Under the pieces are notes generated by a model. That model ran no database searches and was not told the origin of the DNA. It was given only the letters and a program-made list of their open reading frames with translations. Position numbers and translations under genes: made by a program. From positions 124,001-188,000 of the forward strand of contig NZ_LMUS01000004.1 in assembly GCF_009765835.1 (NCBI RefSeq): a stretch of DNA of 64,000 nucleotides. Reading direction: 5' to 3'. Shown here one piece after another: positions 26,203-36,082 of this stretch; the stretch's first letter is position 1, and each line of letters begins with the position of its first letter. Origin of the DNA: Granulicella sp. L56 (GTDB lineage: Bacteria; Acidobacteriota; Terriglobia; Terriglobales; Acidobacteriaceae).

Positions 26203-26913
26203 TTGGCCGATATCTCCAGTAGCAGGCATCTTCATCTTGGCGCCTTCATCTTTCCGCGAATGGACCAGATCGATTTCACTGGTCCGTTTGAGGTGCTGTC
26301 GCAGGTCCCCAACTCGACCTTTCATGTGATTGGAAGGGACAAGGAGCCCATTCGAGACATCAATGGGCTGATTTTGACGCCGGAGGAGAGTTTTGCCGAT
26401 GCGCCGCAACTTGATGTGCTGGTCGTTCCCGGCGGCTATGGCCAACAGGACCTGATGAATGATGAGGCTGTGCTCTCGTTTATTCGAAGGCAAGCTGCTG
26501 GGGCAGAGTATGTCTTCTCCGTCTGCACAGGTGCCTTGCTCTGCGGGGCGGCTGGATTGCTTAGGAACGTTCGCTCCACGACGCATTGGGCGTCCTTTGA
26601 CTTGCTTCCCTACTTCGGTGCGATTCCGGTGGATTCTCGTGTCGTTGTCGATGGGAAGCACGTCAGCGCTGCCGGGGTAACCGCTGGAATTGATGGCGCA
26701 CTTACGGTCGCGGCGCTGCTGCGCGGAGACTTTGCGGCCCAGCAGATTCAGCTCATGATCGAGTACGCGCCTGATCCTGCCTTCAACAGCGGTACTCCGA
26801 AGACCGCTCCGCCCGAGGTGCTGAAGGCCGCACGGGAACAGGGGCGGGAGATTCTGGCGGCGCGGCTTGAAACCGCGATTCGCGTGGCACGGCGGCTGGA
26901 GATTGCGATTTGA
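26203..26913 (+). CDS. DJ-1/PfpI family protein, isonitrile-hydratase-like
   Basis: The 236-residue protein matches the GATase1-like DJ-1/PfpI superfamily. The nucleophile elbow is VFSVCTGALLCGAAGLL, after VLVVPGGYGQQDLMNDEAVL. Later motifs STTHWASFDLLPYFGAIPV and GVTAGIDGALTVAALL resemble bacterial isonitrile hydratases and the N-terminal domain of GlxA regulators, but no AraC domain is present. Homology must begin before the first internal ATG. A TTG at 26203 with AGAGGA 6 nt upstream is the best start, while the frame is open from 25954. Confidence 0.85.
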   Translation: MADISSSRHLHLGAFIFPRMDQIDFTGPFEVLSQVPNSTFHVIGRDKEPIRDINGLILTPEESFADAPQLDVLVVPGGYGQQDLMNDEAVLSFIRRQAAGAEYVFSVCTGALLCGAAGLLRNVRSTTHWASFDLLPYFGAIPVDSRVVVDGKHVSAAGVTAGIDGALTVAALLRGDFAAQQIQLMIEYAPDPAFNSGTPKTAPPEVLKAAREQGREILAARLETAIRVARRLEIAI

Positions 26914-26967
26914 AGATTCGCGGTAAAGGCTGTTGCAACCGGGCGATGAACCGCTACACTTTCTAGT

Positions 26968-27483
26968 ATGGATTCGGTTCGCTTTGGTCGCGCCCTTGGC
27001 GTGGGTGCTCGTGCCGCTGCAAAGACGCTGGTGACAGCGGTCGATGCAGCGACTGCGCCGAACCCTTCTGCCCAGGGAGCAAAATCGGCCCAGAGAAGCG
27101 CGCCGCCTTCAGGGCCTACGGTGGAGCAGCGGGCGAAGGCTTCAGGCGCGCGGGTTGGGCAACAGGCCGCGCAGACGGCGACTCAGGCGCGACAGACTGG
27201 GCAAGGGCTGGTTCGTGGCAGCAAACGCTTTGGAGAGGCTGTCTGGACGCCATTCATCAAGCTCTCGGGCGTTCTGGGGCTGGAGCTGGCGGGGGTATTT
27301 TTTGGGCTTTTCGCCTTCTTCGGCGCAGGGTGGGCGTGGAAGCTACGCGGAAATTGGCATGAGACGGCCTCAAATCATGATGCTCATGCCCGCTTTCTGG
27401 TATGCGTGATCATGGCCGTCGTGTTTTCGTATTTTCTGGTGAGCAGCTTTGTGAAGGCCAACCGCAGAGGCCGCGGACGATAG
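26968..27483 (+). CDS. Hypothetical membrane protein with Ala/Gln-rich N-terminus
   Basis: The 171-residue protein has a low-complexity Ala/Gln/Ser region (to about 80) and two hydrophobic helices (about 99-121 and 143-161). It ends in a basic tail, KANRRGRGR. It is followed 30 nt later by the mutase gene on the same strand. No family is recognised. Confidence 0.68.
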   Translation: MDSVRFGRALGVGARAAAKTLVTAVDAATAPNPSAQGAKSAQRSAPPSGPTVEQRAKASGARVGQQAAQTATQARQTGQGLVRGSKRFGEAVWTPFIKLSGVLGLELAGVFFGLFAFFGAGWAWKLRGNWHETASNHDAHARFLVCVIMAVVFSYFLVSSFVKANRRGRGR

Positions 27484-27513
27484 TTCCCCGCGCAGCGAGT
27501 AAACTGCATTGTC

Positions 27514-29115
27514 ATGCCAGAACCGCCTAAAACTAGTTCCGGAATTCCTGTCGACCTTGTCTATGGAGCAGGGAGCCTTGAGGGCTTCGACGCGGCTGCC
27601 GAACTGGGCGATCCGGGGACGTTTCCATACACTCGCGGGATTCAGCCGACGATGTATCGCGGACGGCTGTGGACGATGCGGCAGTATGCCGGCATGGGCG
27701 ATGCCGAGGAATCGAACCGGCGCTATAAATTTCTGCTGGCCAATGGGACTAAGGGGCTATCGGTCGCCTTCGACCTGCCGACGCAGATTGGATATGACTC
27801 GGACTCGACGCTGGCGCTCGGCGAAGTGGGCCGTGTAGGGGTTGCGATCGATTCGATCGAGGACATGCAGCGGCTCCTCGATGGGATTCCGCTGGATACG
27901 ATTTCGACTTCGATGACGATCAATGCGACTGCGGCGATTCTGCTGGCACTCTATGTCACGGCGGCGCGACGGGCGGGCGCGGATGTAAAAAAACTGAATG
28001 GGACGGTGCAGAACGACATTCTGAAGGAGTACATCGCTCGCGGCACCTATATCTATCCGGTGCCCCAGGCGATGCGGCTGGTGACTGACATCGTTGCGTG
28101 GGCCGCGGTGGAGTTGCCTGAGTGGAATACGATCTCCATTTCCGGCTATCACATGCGCGAGGCAGGATGCACAGCCGTGCAGGAAGTAGCGTTTACGCTG
28201 GCCGACGGCATGACCTATGTGCAGGCTGCGATTGACGCCGGTCTGAATTTGGACACCTTTGCTCCACGGCTGAGTTTCTTCTTCAACGCGCACAACAATC
28301 TGCTGGAAGAGGTGGCGAAGTTTCGCGCGGCGCGGAGGATGTGGGCACACCTGATGCGCGATCATTTTGGCGCGAAGAATCCGCGAAGCTGGATGCTGCG
28401 GTTTCATACGCAGACCGCTGGATCGACGCTGACGGCACAGCAGCCGGAGAACAATATTGTTCGCACGACCTTGCAGGCTCTGGCCGCGGTGCTGGGTGGA
28501 ACGCAGGCGCTGCATACGAACGGGTTTGACGAGGCGCTGGCTTTGCCGACCGAACAGGCCGCGCGCATTGCATTGCGAACGCAGCAGATACTGGCGCACG
28601 AGAGCGGCGTGCCGCACACAGTCGATCCGTTGGCAGGGTCGTATTACATAGAATCGCTGACCAATGAGATTGAACAGCGGGCGAAGAAATATCTGGCCAC
28701 GATTGCCGCATTTGACCGTACAGGCAAGTATGGGATGCTGCGGGCCATCGAGCAGGGCTATGTGCAGCGGGAGATCCAGACTGCGGCATACGCTTATCAG
28801 CAGGCCGTCGATGCTGGGGATGCGATTGTTGTAGGGGTGAATGCGTTTGCCGCGGAACAAGATGCCAAGGTGCCGATTCAGCGGATGGATGAGGCGCTGG
28901 AAGCAAGGCAGGTGGAACGAGTGCGAGCGTTGCGGCTGCGGCGCGATGCGAGTGTTCATGCAGCAGCGCTGCGGAGCGTTGAGGATGCTGCCAGAGATGG
29001 TCGCAATCTCATGCCGCAGATATTGAATGCGGTGGAAAATTCTGCCACCGTCGGTGAAATTGCGGATGTGCTGCGAGTGGTATTTGGGGAGTACAGGGAA
29101 ACCGTAGGGATTTAG
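27514..29115 (+). CDS. Methylmalonyl-CoA mutase-like catalytic chain without B12 domain
   Basis: The 533-residue protein covers only the TIM-barrel acyl-CoA domain of the B12-dependent mutases. Motifs include [59 protein letters not shown] and the [20 protein letters not shown] region. The Tyr of RQYAG and the Arg ten residues after the TVQ Gln correspond to Tyr89 and Arg207 of Propionibacterium methylmalonyl-CoA mutase. Isobutyryl-CoA mutase has Phe and Gln there, so the residues favour methylmalonyl-CoA. The cobalamin-binding domain must come from a separate small subunit, which is not in this window. Confidence 0.88.
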   Translation: MPEPPKTSSGIPVDLVYGAGSLEGFDAAAELGDPGTFPYTRGIQPTMYRGRLWTMRQYAGMGDAEESNRRYKFLLANGTKGLSVAFDLPTQIGYDSDSTLALGEVGRVGVAIDSIEDMQRLLDGIPLDTISTSMTINATAAILLALYVTAARRAGADVKKLNGTVQNDILKEYIARGTYIYPVPQAMRLVTDIVAWAAVELPEWNTISISGYHMREAGCTAVQEVAFTLADGMTYVQAAIDAGLNLDTFAPRLSFFFNAHNNLLEEVAKFRAARRMWAHLMRDHFGAKNPRSWMLRFHTQTAGSTLTAQQPENNIVRTTLQALAAVLGGTQALHTNGFDEALALPTEQAARIALRTQQILAHESGVPHTVDPLAGSYYIESLTNEIEQRAKKYLATIAAFDRTGKYGMLRAIEQGYVQREIQTAAYAYQQAVDAGDAIVVGVNAFAAEQDAKVPIQRMDEALEARQVERVRALRLRRDASVHAAALRSVEDAARDGRNLMPQILNAVENSATVGEIADVLRVVFGEYRETVGI

Positions 29116-29175
29116 TTGTCGATCAGCCTCCTCTAAGTCTCTAAGTGAAAAAGCGAGATGTACCCGAGGTGAATG

Positions 29176-30510
29176 TTAGATATCGGGCCAGTTGAAGGGA
29201 AACAGTTTGCCAGCATCCGACGGGCTTATCGACGCTCCTCCAAGTTCGATGGCGTGGGATAGGACGGAATCCCTGCTTTCAGTCAGGTCCGACGCCGTGA
29301 GCAGCATAATCTCATCCGGAGTGACGCCTGTGCCTTCGAGGCTCTTTCCGTCGGTCATGATGAGATTAGCTGAAGTGATGGAGAATCCATAAAAGATCCT
29401 GGTATCGGTGCCTATGGATTCAGGGTAGTGCAATGCTTCCATCACAGCCCCTTCCGAACGATCTCCGATAACAGTGCCACGGTGCTCGATCTGAACGACA
29501 CGAGCGAGGATCTCGGCGGCAGAGGCCGACTGGCTGTCAATGAGGACAATGAGCTTTCCGGTGAAGGCGTCGCGAGATCCTTTAGCAATCTCCGGTTTTG
29601 ATTCTTTGCGTGAGATACGGTCTCCCAACTTCACCTCGCGGTCGAAGAGATGAGAAAGCACCTCTTTCAGGGTTTCGATAGAGCCGCCAGGATTGCCGCG
29701 AAGGTCGAGAATAAGAGTCTTATGGTTCTTCGCCGTTGAAAAAACTGAATTCGTGTGTGTCGGATCAATATAAAATCGCGGGATCTTCCAGACAATCACG
29801 TCTCCGATCGCGGCTATTCTATCGCGGCTATTGTAAGCATCATCCTCACCTTGTCGTATGAGATTCCATAAGTCATTATCACTGCTGCCTGTGCCCGTTA
29901 TGTCAAGAACTGCTTTGCCAGAATGGTAGCTGGCATGAACAAGTTCTTGCCGCTGCACGCCTGAGGTATCTGACACGTTCAGTTGTTCTGTAGAGGCCGG
30001 GGCCAAAACATTGAGGAAATATTGCAGATCGGAAAAATCCTGGCGACCTACGTTATACCCATCAAGAGCTAAAACCCGATCCCCTACATGGAGTTTAGTA
30101 TTTGCATCCGTCTTGGGACGAACCCGGGTGATGAAGCAATTGTCCCCCACCATCTCCATATGAAAACCAATCACGGATCGGTTAACGGGCGATGGAGGAA
30201 TAAAAAATACATGGGAATCATGGAGATGGGAGAGAAAAGCGGCGATGATCCGAAATGATTCACCCATCGTATGGGCCGAATTGAGTTTCGTATCATACTC
30301 ACGATAAGTGGCATCGAGATCGACGTCATGAAATTGAGGATCGTAGTAATTTTTTTTTACGTCCTTATACGCCTGCCTAAGCATGACGTGAACATGGTCG
30401 AGATCAGCGTTGTCTAGCTTTGGGGCTTGTTGAGCGGCTACGGAAACAGAAGATACCCAGAGAAGTAAGACAAAAAATGTACAGGTAATACACGAACGAA
30501 GGATTCGCAT
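29176..30510 (-). CDS. Secreted S41-family (C-terminal processing) peptidase
   Basis: The 444-residue protein has a signal peptide (to about residue 26). Next come a helical N-domain, a PDZ-like part (TRVRPKTDANTKLHVGDRVL) and the tail-specific-protease core: LILDLRGNPGGSIETLKEVL, LIVLIDSQSASAAEILARVV with the catalytic-serine region, then GDRSEGAVM. By eye the gene is less GC-rich than its neighbours. It is convergent with the mutase gene and divergent from gcvT. Confidence 0.86.
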   Translation of the reverse strand: MRILRSCITCTFFVLLLWVSSVSVAAQQAPKLDNADLDHVHVMLRQAYKDVKKNYYDPQFHDVDLDATYREYDTKLNSAHTMGESFRIIAAFLSHLHDSHVFFIPPSPVNRSVIGFHMEMVGDNCFITRVRPKTDANTKLHVGDRVLALDGYNVGRQDFSDLQYFLNVLAPASTEQLNVSDTSGVQRQELVHASYHSGKAVLDITGTGSSDNDLWNLIRQGEDDAYNSRDRIAAIGDVIVWKIPRFYIDPTHTNSVFSTAKNHKTLILDLRGNPGGSIETLKEVLSHLFDREVKLGDRISRKESKPEIAKGSRDAFTGKLIVLIDSQSASAAEILARVVQIEHRGTVIGDRSEGAVMEALHYPESIGTDTRIFYGFSITSANLIMTDGKSLEGTGVTPDEIMLLTASDLTESRDSVLSHAIELGGASISPSDAGKLFPFNWPDI

Positions 30511-30660
30511 TCGGAAACACCTTTTCTTATTACTAAAGATAGCTGGATTTTTACAGTATGCCGGGAAGTAATTTATTCGACAAGGATCAAGACGGTGACA
30601 GGCCTGGCAGTGCTATCGTTGAGAGACGAAACTGTTATTTAACTAAGGAAATTGAGCATT

Positions 30661-31788
30661 ATGGCTGAGACAGGCACGCTTCGCAAAACGGCACTGAACG
30701 CCACGCATCAGGCGGCAAAGGCCAAGATGGTGGACTTCGGCGGATGGGACATGCCGGTGGAGTCTTCGGGCCTGATCGCCGAGCATATGGCGGTACGGAC
30801 CGCAGTCGGCCTGTTCGATGTCTCGCACATGGGCGATATTCAACTGCGAGGGCCGGGATCGCTGGCTGCCGTGCAGCAGCTTTGCATGAACGATGCCTCG
30901 AAGCTGGCGGAAGGGCAGGCGCAATACTCGGCGATGCTTTATCCGAATGGAACCTTTGTCGACGACGTGGTCGTCCATAAGCTATCTGCCAACGACTACC
31001 TGATCGTCATCAATGCCGGGACGCGCGAGAAGGATGTGCAATGGGTTCGGCAGACGATTGGACGGATGCCTGGCGTGCACATCAACGACTTCAGCGACTA
31101 CTACACGCAACTTGCCATACAAGGGCCGCGCGCCGCAGAGACGCTGCAAAAGCTGACCTCGACCGACCTGAGCACGATTAAAAATTACTGGTTTACCTGG
31201 GGACAGGTCTGTGGACTGCACAACGTGATGATTGCGCGGACCGGCTATACCGGTGAGGATGGATTCGAGATTTACGTTCCATCGGATGTTCCAACCAGCG
31301 AGCGGGTATGGAACGAGATGCTTGCTGCTGGAGCTGAATTCGGCATTCTGCCCTGCGGACTGGGAGCGCGGAACACGCTGCGGCTGGAGTCGGCGATGGC
31401 GCTGTATGGGCATGAGATCTCGGACACGATCAATGTGCTGGAGGCTGGTCTGGGGCGCTATGCGAAGCTCGACAAGCCGGAGTTCGTTGGCCGCGATGCG
31501 TTGCTGGAGGTTCAGGCTGCCGGTGGCCCCAGGCGCAAGCTGGTTGGGCTGGAGATGATCGAGCGTGGTATTGGGCGGGATGGTTATCAGATATTTTCTT
31601 TGGATGGCATCAAGATCGGCGAGATTACCAGCGGATCGCCTGCACCATTTCTGAAGAAAAATATTGCGCTGGCTTATGTGCCTGTGGAATTCGCAGCCCT
31701 GGACACGGAAGTTGCGGTGGAGATCCGCGGCCAAAGGGTAAAGGCAAAGGTAGTGCCTACACCTTTTTACAAACGGCCCAGAAAATAA
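30661..31788 (+). CDS. gcvT: Aminomethyltransferase, glycine cleavage T-protein
   Basis: The T-protein transfers the methylene group from aminomethylated H-protein to tetrahydrofolate, releasing ammonia. The 375-residue product begins [20 protein letters not shown] and carries [48 protein letters not shown] and a C-terminal YKRPR. AAGGA at 30645-30649 precedes both the ATG at 30661 and a TTG at 30652. It opens the gcv cluster. No glycine-riboswitch motif was found in the 150 nt upstream. Confidence 0.95.
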   Translation: MAETGTLRKTALNATHQAAKAKMVDFGGWDMPVESSGLIAEHMAVRTAVGLFDVSHMGDIQLRGPGSLAAVQQLCMNDASKLAEGQAQYSAMLYPNGTFVDDVVVHKLSANDYLIVINAGTREKDVQWVRQTIGRMPGVHINDFSDYYTQLAIQGPRAAETLQKLTSTDLSTIKNYWFTWGQVCGLHNVMIARTGYTGEDGFEIYVPSDVPTSERVWNEMLAAGAEFGILPCGLGARNTLRLESAMALYGHEISDTINVLEAGLGRYAKLDKPEFVGRDALLEVQAAGGPRRKLVGLEMIERGIGRDGYQIFSLDGIKIGEITSGSPAPFLKKNIALAYVPVEFAALDTEVAVEIRGQRVKAKVVPTPFYKRPRK

Positions 31789-31827
31789 CTAAGCCAATCG
31801 TAAAAATAGATTTCAAGGAGCCTTATC

Positions 31828-32118
31828 TTGCAATTTCTGGTTTTGACCCGACGTAAGACAGAGCTATTTCCTGCAGAGGCGTGGACTGCGAAACTGCTGG
31901 CGAGTGAATCGCAGCGCGTGCGCGAACTCTATGCGGAGGGCACCGTTCGCAGTATCTGGCGGCGGAAGGACATGCCGGGAGCGGCGATTTTATTGGAGGC
32001 AGCGACCGAGGACGAGGCACGTGCCGCCGTCTCGAGCCTGCCCCTGGCCAAGCAGGGAATGCTGGAGATTGCTGCCCTGACCGAGTTGGAGCCTTATCCC
32101 GGATTTGGTCCGCGCTAA
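31828..32118 (+). CDS. Muconolactone-isomerase-like / YciI-type small protein in the gcv cluster
   Basis: The 96-residue product resembles the small dimeric alpha/beta MIase/YciI fold: MQFLVLTRRKTELFPAEAW, then a helix, GTVRSIWRRKDMPGAAILLE, and ALTELEPYPGFGPR at the end. A TTG start has AAGGAG 7 nt upstream. It lies between gcvT and gcvH on the same strand with short gaps. Any role in glycine metabolism is unproven; catabolic isomerase activity cannot be assumed. Confidence 0.72.
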   Translation: MQFLVLTRRKTELFPAEAWTAKLLASESQRVRELYAEGTVRSIWRRKDMPGAAILLEAATEDEARAAVSSLPLAKQGMLEIAALTELEPYPGFGPR

Positions 32119-32185
32119 AACAGCTCGGCGGCACACTTTTTTCAACTCCGTACCCTCTACAATGGAAAGGGAGAAACCCCAAGAC

Positions 32186-32575
32186 ATGGCCTATCCTGCG
32201 AATTACAAGTACACCAAGGAACATGAGTGGATTGAAGTTGACGGCGCAAAGGGCACCGTCGGCATAACGGACTACGCGCAAAGCTCGCTGGGCGACATCG
32301 TCTTCGTCGATCTGCCGAAGGTGGGCGACAAGGTCGAGGCAGGCAAGATCTTCGGCTCGGTGGAATCGGTGAAGGCAGTCTCGGACCTGTACGCTCCGGC
32401 GTCGGGCACGGTGACGTCGGTGAACGAAGATCTGGCAAACGCTCCTGAGAAGATCAACGTCGATGCGAACAAGACGTGGATGTTGCGGCTGGATCTGACA
32501 GACGGAGCGTCGGCAGATGGCCTACTATCTGCTGCAGACTACGAAAAATTCATCAGCGAAGAGACCGGACACTAA
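32186..32575 (+). CDS. gcvH: Glycine cleavage system H-protein
   Basis: GcvH is the lipoyl-carrying shuttle between P-, T- and L-proteins. The 129-residue product starts [20 protein letters not shown] and contains the lipoylation hairpin [19 protein letters not shown], with the modified lysine in ESVKAV. The ATG at 32186 fits homology; AAGGGAG lies 12 nt upstream. It is followed 2 nt later by gcvPA. Confidence 0.96.
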   Translation: MAYPANYKYTKEHEWIEVDGAKGTVGITDYAQSSLGDIVFVDLPKVGDKVEAGKIFGSVESVKAVSDLYAPASGTVTSVNEDLANAPEKINVDANKTWMLRLDLTDGASADGLLSAADYEKFISEETGH

Positions 32576-32577
32576 CG

Positions 32578-33915
32578 ATGCGCTATCTGCCGAAGTCCCC
32601 TGCGGACCGCGAGGAGATGCTTGCCGAGATCGGCGTTGCGTCCATCGACGATCTGTTCTCAAGCATCCCTGCGGAATATCAGCTTAAGCGCGATCTTGCG
32701 ATTCCCCGGCAGCATGGCGAGTCGGAGATTCTGGATCGCTTCCGTGCCTTTTCTGAAAGCAATGCGACGGGCTATGCCAGCTTTCTTGGTGCGGGCGTGT
32801 ACCGGCATTACCGCCCCGTCATCATCGACTCGCTGGTGCAGCGCGGCGAATTTTTGACTAGCTACACCCCCTATCAGCCGGAGATTGCACAAGGCACGCT
32901 GCAAGCCATGTTCGAGTTCCAGACCATGATCTGCGAGCTGACCGGCATGGAGATCGCCAACGCTTCGATGTACGACGGATCGACCGGCGCAGCCGAGGCT
33001 GTGATGATGGCGGTGCGTGTGACCGGACGCGATGGCGCGGTGGTAGCGCGGACCGTGCATCCGGAATATCGCGAGGTGCTGTCGACCTATGCGCAGCATC
33101 AGGAGATTCCGGTCACTGAAGTTGGTTATGCGTCGAATGGGCGTGTGGATCTGGAAGCGCTTGATGAGGCGATTACAAGTGATACAGCGTGCGTGCTGAT
33201 TCAGTCGCCGAACTTCTTCGGCACGATTGAGGATGTCACTGCTATCGCCGAGATCGCGCACAAGAAGGGCGCGCTGCTGATTGTGTCGATTGCCGAGGCA
33301 GTGTCGCTGGGCATTGTGAAACCGCCAGTCGAGGCCGATATTGTCTCGCTGGAGGCGCAGTCGCTGGGCGTTGCCGTGGGATATGGCGGCCCATACTGCG
33401 GCGTCATTGCGTGCAAGGAAAAGTTTCTGCGCCAGATGCCGGGACGGCTGATCGGCGAGACGAAAGACGTCAACGGCAAGCGCGGGTTCGTACTTACGTT
33501 GTCTACGCGCGAGCAGCACATTCGCCGTGAGAAGGCTACGTCGAATATCTGCACCAATCAGGCGTTGGTAGCGCTGATGACGACCATCTTCCTGACTGTC
33601 TATGGCAAGCAGGGGATGAAGGAACTGGCAGAACAAAATCTGGCGAAGGCTCACTATGCGCAGACAGCTTTAGGTTCCGGTGCGAAGGTGTTGTTCGATG
33701 GTGCGCCGCGCTTTCATGAGTTTGTGCTCGATCTCCCAAAGAGTGCGGAGGCTACGAACGCTGTGCTGCTCGATCAAAAAATTATTGGCGGACTGCCATT
33801 GCAGAAGTGGTATCCGGAGCTTGGGCCGAATGCTTCGCTGTGGTGTGCAACCGAATTGACGACGCGAAAACAGATTGACGCTACGGCAACAGTGCTCGCG
33901 GGCAAGAAGGCTTAA
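32578..33915 (+). CDS. gcvPA: Glycine dehydrogenase (decarboxylating) subunit 1
   Basis: This is the N-terminal half of a split P-protein. The 445-residue product begins [20 protein letters not shown] and has [40 protein letters not shown] and [18 protein letters not shown]. It lacks the PLP lysine, which is in GcvPB, as expected for the two-subunit form. The frame is open upstream into gcvH, but the ATG 2 nt after the gcvH stop is the natural start. Confidence 0.95.
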   Translation: MRYLPKSPADREEMLAEIGVASIDDLFSSIPAEYQLKRDLAIPRQHGESEILDRFRAFSESNATGYASFLGAGVYRHYRPVIIDSLVQRGEFLTSYTPYQPEIAQGTLQAMFEFQTMICELTGMEIANASMYDGSTGAAEAVMMAVRVTGRDGAVVARTVHPEYREVLSTYAQHQEIPVTEVGYASNGRVDLEALDEAITSDTACVLIQSPNFFGTIEDVTAIAEIAHKKGALLIVSIAEAVSLGIVKPPVEADIVSLEAQSLGVAVGYGGPYCGVIACKEKFLRQMPGRLIGETKDVNGKRGFVLTLSTREQHIRREKATSNICTNQALVALMTTIFLTVYGKQGMKELAEQNLAKAHYAQTALGSGAKVLFDGAPRFHEFVLDLPKSAEATNAVLLDQKIIGGLPLQKWYPELGPNASLWCATELTTRKQIDATATVLAGKKA

Positions 33916-33917
33916 CT

Positions 33918-34262
33918 GTGGACGTATCAGAAATCATTGGCGAAGAACTTGTAGCGGTGGAGTTTGTGGAGGACTATCTACAGCTCCGTTTTGCCGCGCC
34001 TTTGTTCACACTGCACGCATGGCCTCATGTACTATTCCCCGAATTCTCGCTTGCGTATGGAGAGCCGGAGTATCGCAATGCGCTCTGTGCCCAGATCGGG
34101 GAGAAGGTGACGACCGCATCGCTTGAAGAGGGCGATGCATTGACGATTGAATTTGAAAACGGCACTGTGTTTGGTCTCTCGTTGCGCGAAGAAGATGTGG
34201 ATGGGCCAGAGTCGGGGAGCTATTCCGAGACCGGCAGCGCAAGTAATGCGCAGGAGTTTTAG
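33918..34262 (+). CDS. Hypothetical protein between the two P-protein subunit genes
   Basis: The 114-residue acidic protein (DVSEIIGEELVAVEFVEDYL at the start) has no signal or membrane helix. Its middle part, LHAWPHVLFPEFSLAYGEPE, is unusual in aromatic and proline content. A GTG start lies 2 nt after gcvPA, and its stop lies 2 nt before gcvPB, so translation is probably coupled. I do not recognise a family. The position suggests an accessory to glycine decarboxylase, which is inference. Confidence 0.72.
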   Translation: MDVSEIIGEELVAVEFVEDYLQLRFAAPLFTLHAWPHVLFPEFSLAYGEPEYRNALCAQIGEKVTTASLEEGDALTIEFENGTVFGLSLREEDVDGPESGSYSETGSASNAQEF

Positions 34263-34264
34263 CG

Positions 34265-35812
34265 ATGGCAGATGAAAAATTCGTAGGCACGCCGAAGAAG
34301 GCAACAACGCACGTCAATCAGAACGAGGACCTCATCTTTGAGAAGTCTTCCCCTGGCAAGAAGGCCTATCGGCTTGCCGAGCTGGATGTGCCGGCGGTGG
34401 ACGCTGCTTCCCTGCTGGGTGCGTCGGCGCGGACTGATCTGGGTGTGATGCCGGAGCTGAGCGAGATCGAAATTATTCGCCACTTCACGCGGCTTTCGAC
34501 GTGGAACTATGCAATCGACCTTGGGATGTATCCGCTGGGGAGCTGCACCATGAAGTACAACCCCCGCGTGAATGAAGCAGTGGCGCGGCTGGAAGGAATT
34601 GCAGAGGCGCATCCTTATCAACCGGAATCGCTGTCGCAGGGCTGCCTTGGCATCATGAAGCTGTTGCAGGACTGCCTGATCGAGATCACCGGCATGGACG
34701 CGATTACGTTGCAACCGGCCGCGGGCGCGCATGGCGAGTTTACCGGCATTCTGCTGGTCCGGGCTTATCACGAGTCGAAGGGCAATCCTCGGAAGAAGAT
34801 CCTCATTCCTGATTCGGCGCATGGAACGAACCCTGCTACCGCTGCGGTTTGCGGATATGAAGTTGCCAATCTGAAGTCGAATGCTCAGGGCATGGTCGAT
34901 ATCGCCGAGCTTGAGCGCATGGTCGATGAGGACACTGCGGCGTTGATGCTGACCAATCCTTCGACCATCGGCGTCTTCGAGAGCGAGATTCACAAGATCG
35001 CCGACATCCTCCACGCCAAGGGCGCGCTGCTTTATATGGATGGCGCGAACATGAATGCGCTGGTCGGTAAGACGCGACCAGGTGATTTCGGCGTCGATGT
35101 GATGCACCTGAATCTGCACAAGACTTTTTCCACGCCGCATGGTGGGGGTGGGCCGGGATCGGGGCCGGTGGCCTGCAAGAAGATTCTGGAGCCGTTCCTG
35201 CCGACACCGGTTGTGGTTACTCGCGACAATGGAACTCTGGGGCTGGAGTATGACCGTCCGCAGACTGTCGGGCGGGTGCGAATGTTCTACGGCAACTTCG
35301 GAATGTTCGTGCGCGCGCTTGCCTACATTCTTGCCAATGGGCCGGATGGGCTGCGACAGACGACCGAGGATGCGGTACTGAATGCTAACTACATCCGTGC
35401 GAAGCTTGAGGGTACGTTCGAGCTGCCCTACAAGACGCCTTCTCTGCATGAGGTTGTCTTCAGCGATAGATTGCAGGCTAAGAATGGCGTGAAGACCGGA
35501 GACATGGGCAAACGGCTCATCGACTATGGCTTCCATGCTTACACCGTTTCGTTTCCGATGATCGTCGCAGGCGCAATGATGATCGAGCCGACCGAGAGCG
35601 AGTCGCGCGAGGAGCTTGACCTGCTGATTGACGCGCTGAAGCAGATCGCGCGCGAGGCGGAGGAGAATCCCGAGTTGGTGCAGACGGCTCCGCATACGAC
35701 GCGGGTGCAACGTCTCGACGAGACGACGGCTGCGCGCAAGCCGGTACTACGCTGGAAGGGGCCTGTGGCCTCGTCCCCTTTAGTGGCGGACACTGCCGCG
35801 AAGGAGTGGTAG
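34265..35812 (+). CDS. gcvPB: Glycine dehydrogenase (decarboxylating) subunit 2
   Basis: This is the PLP-binding half of the split P-protein. The 515-residue product contains DLGMYPLGSCTMKYNPRVNE, LQPAAGAHGEFTGILLVRAY, DSAHGTNPATAAVCGYEV and the PLP-lysine motif HLNLHKTFSTPHGGGGPGSG. With GcvPA it decarboxylates glycine and loads the aminomethyl group on GcvH. The L-protein gene is not in the window. Confidence 0.96.
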   Translation: MADEKFVGTPKKATTHVNQNEDLIFEKSSPGKKAYRLAELDVPAVDAASLLGASARTDLGVMPELSEIEIIRHFTRLSTWNYAIDLGMYPLGSCTMKYNPRVNEAVARLEGIAEAHPYQPESLSQGCLGIMKLLQDCLIEITGMDAITLQPAAGAHGEFTGILLVRAYHESKGNPRKKILIPDSAHGTNPATAAVCGYEVANLKSNAQGMVDIAELERMVDEDTAALMLTNPSTIGVFESEIHKIADILHAKGALLYMDGANMNALVGKTRPGDFGVDVMHLNLHKTFSTPHGGGGPGSGPVACKKILEPFLPTPVVVTRDNGTLGLEYDRPQTVGRVRMFYGNFGMFVRALAYILANGPDGLRQTTEDAVLNANYIRAKLEGTFELPYKTPSLHEVVFSDRLQAKNGVKTGDMGKRLIDYGFHAYTVSFPMIVAGAMMIEPTESESREELDLLIDALKQIAREAEENPELVQTAPHTTRVQRLDETTAARKPVLRWKGPVASSPLVADTAAKEW

Positions 35813-36079
35813 ATGTCCATCTTCTACGACCGCCAGCAGGAGCTTGAAAGATACGAGTTTATGATGGGCGAGGCGAGAGGACGGCTGGCCGTCACTCTCG
35901 ATGCTTTGACCGATGCGCTGATTCTGGTGGGGCAGCACGGAGTCTACTGCGCGAGCACACGGAACCCTGCGGTCCCGGCGCTCGACTTGCAGGCCGTTCT
36001 GGCTAATATCACCGGAGCTAAAGAACTGGTCTCTTCGGTTATGGAGAAGTTGCGACTGGAGAAGGAAGCCGCAGAGTAG
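35813..36079 (+). CDS. Hypothetical protein at the end of the gcv operon
   Basis: The 88-residue product begins directly after the gcvPB stop and is helical in character (FYDRQQELERYEFMMGEARG, then LSSVMEKLRLEKEAAE-type ends). It has no signal peptide or membrane segment. It is convergent with DUF2911, with 3 nt between stops. No function is recognised. Confidence 0.65.
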   Translation: MSIFYDRQQELERYEFMMGEARGRLAVTLDALTDALILVGQHGVYCASTRNPAVPALDLQAVLANITGAKELVSSVMEKLRLEKEAAE

Positions 36080-36082
36080 CTC

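Noticed and set aside
30511..30660. Possible glycine riboswitch before gcvT
   Set aside because: No tandem aptamer-like conserved sequences could be seen in this 150-nt gap.
32134..32162. Possible separate promoter for gcvH (TACAAT at 32157-32162)
   Set aside because: The -10-like hexamer lacks a recognisable -35 at proper spacing, and the gene is closely spaced within the cluster.
34259..35710. A 483-codon open frame antisense to gcvPB
   Set aside because: It lies opposite a clear glycine dehydrogenase subunit and has no protein-like signatures.
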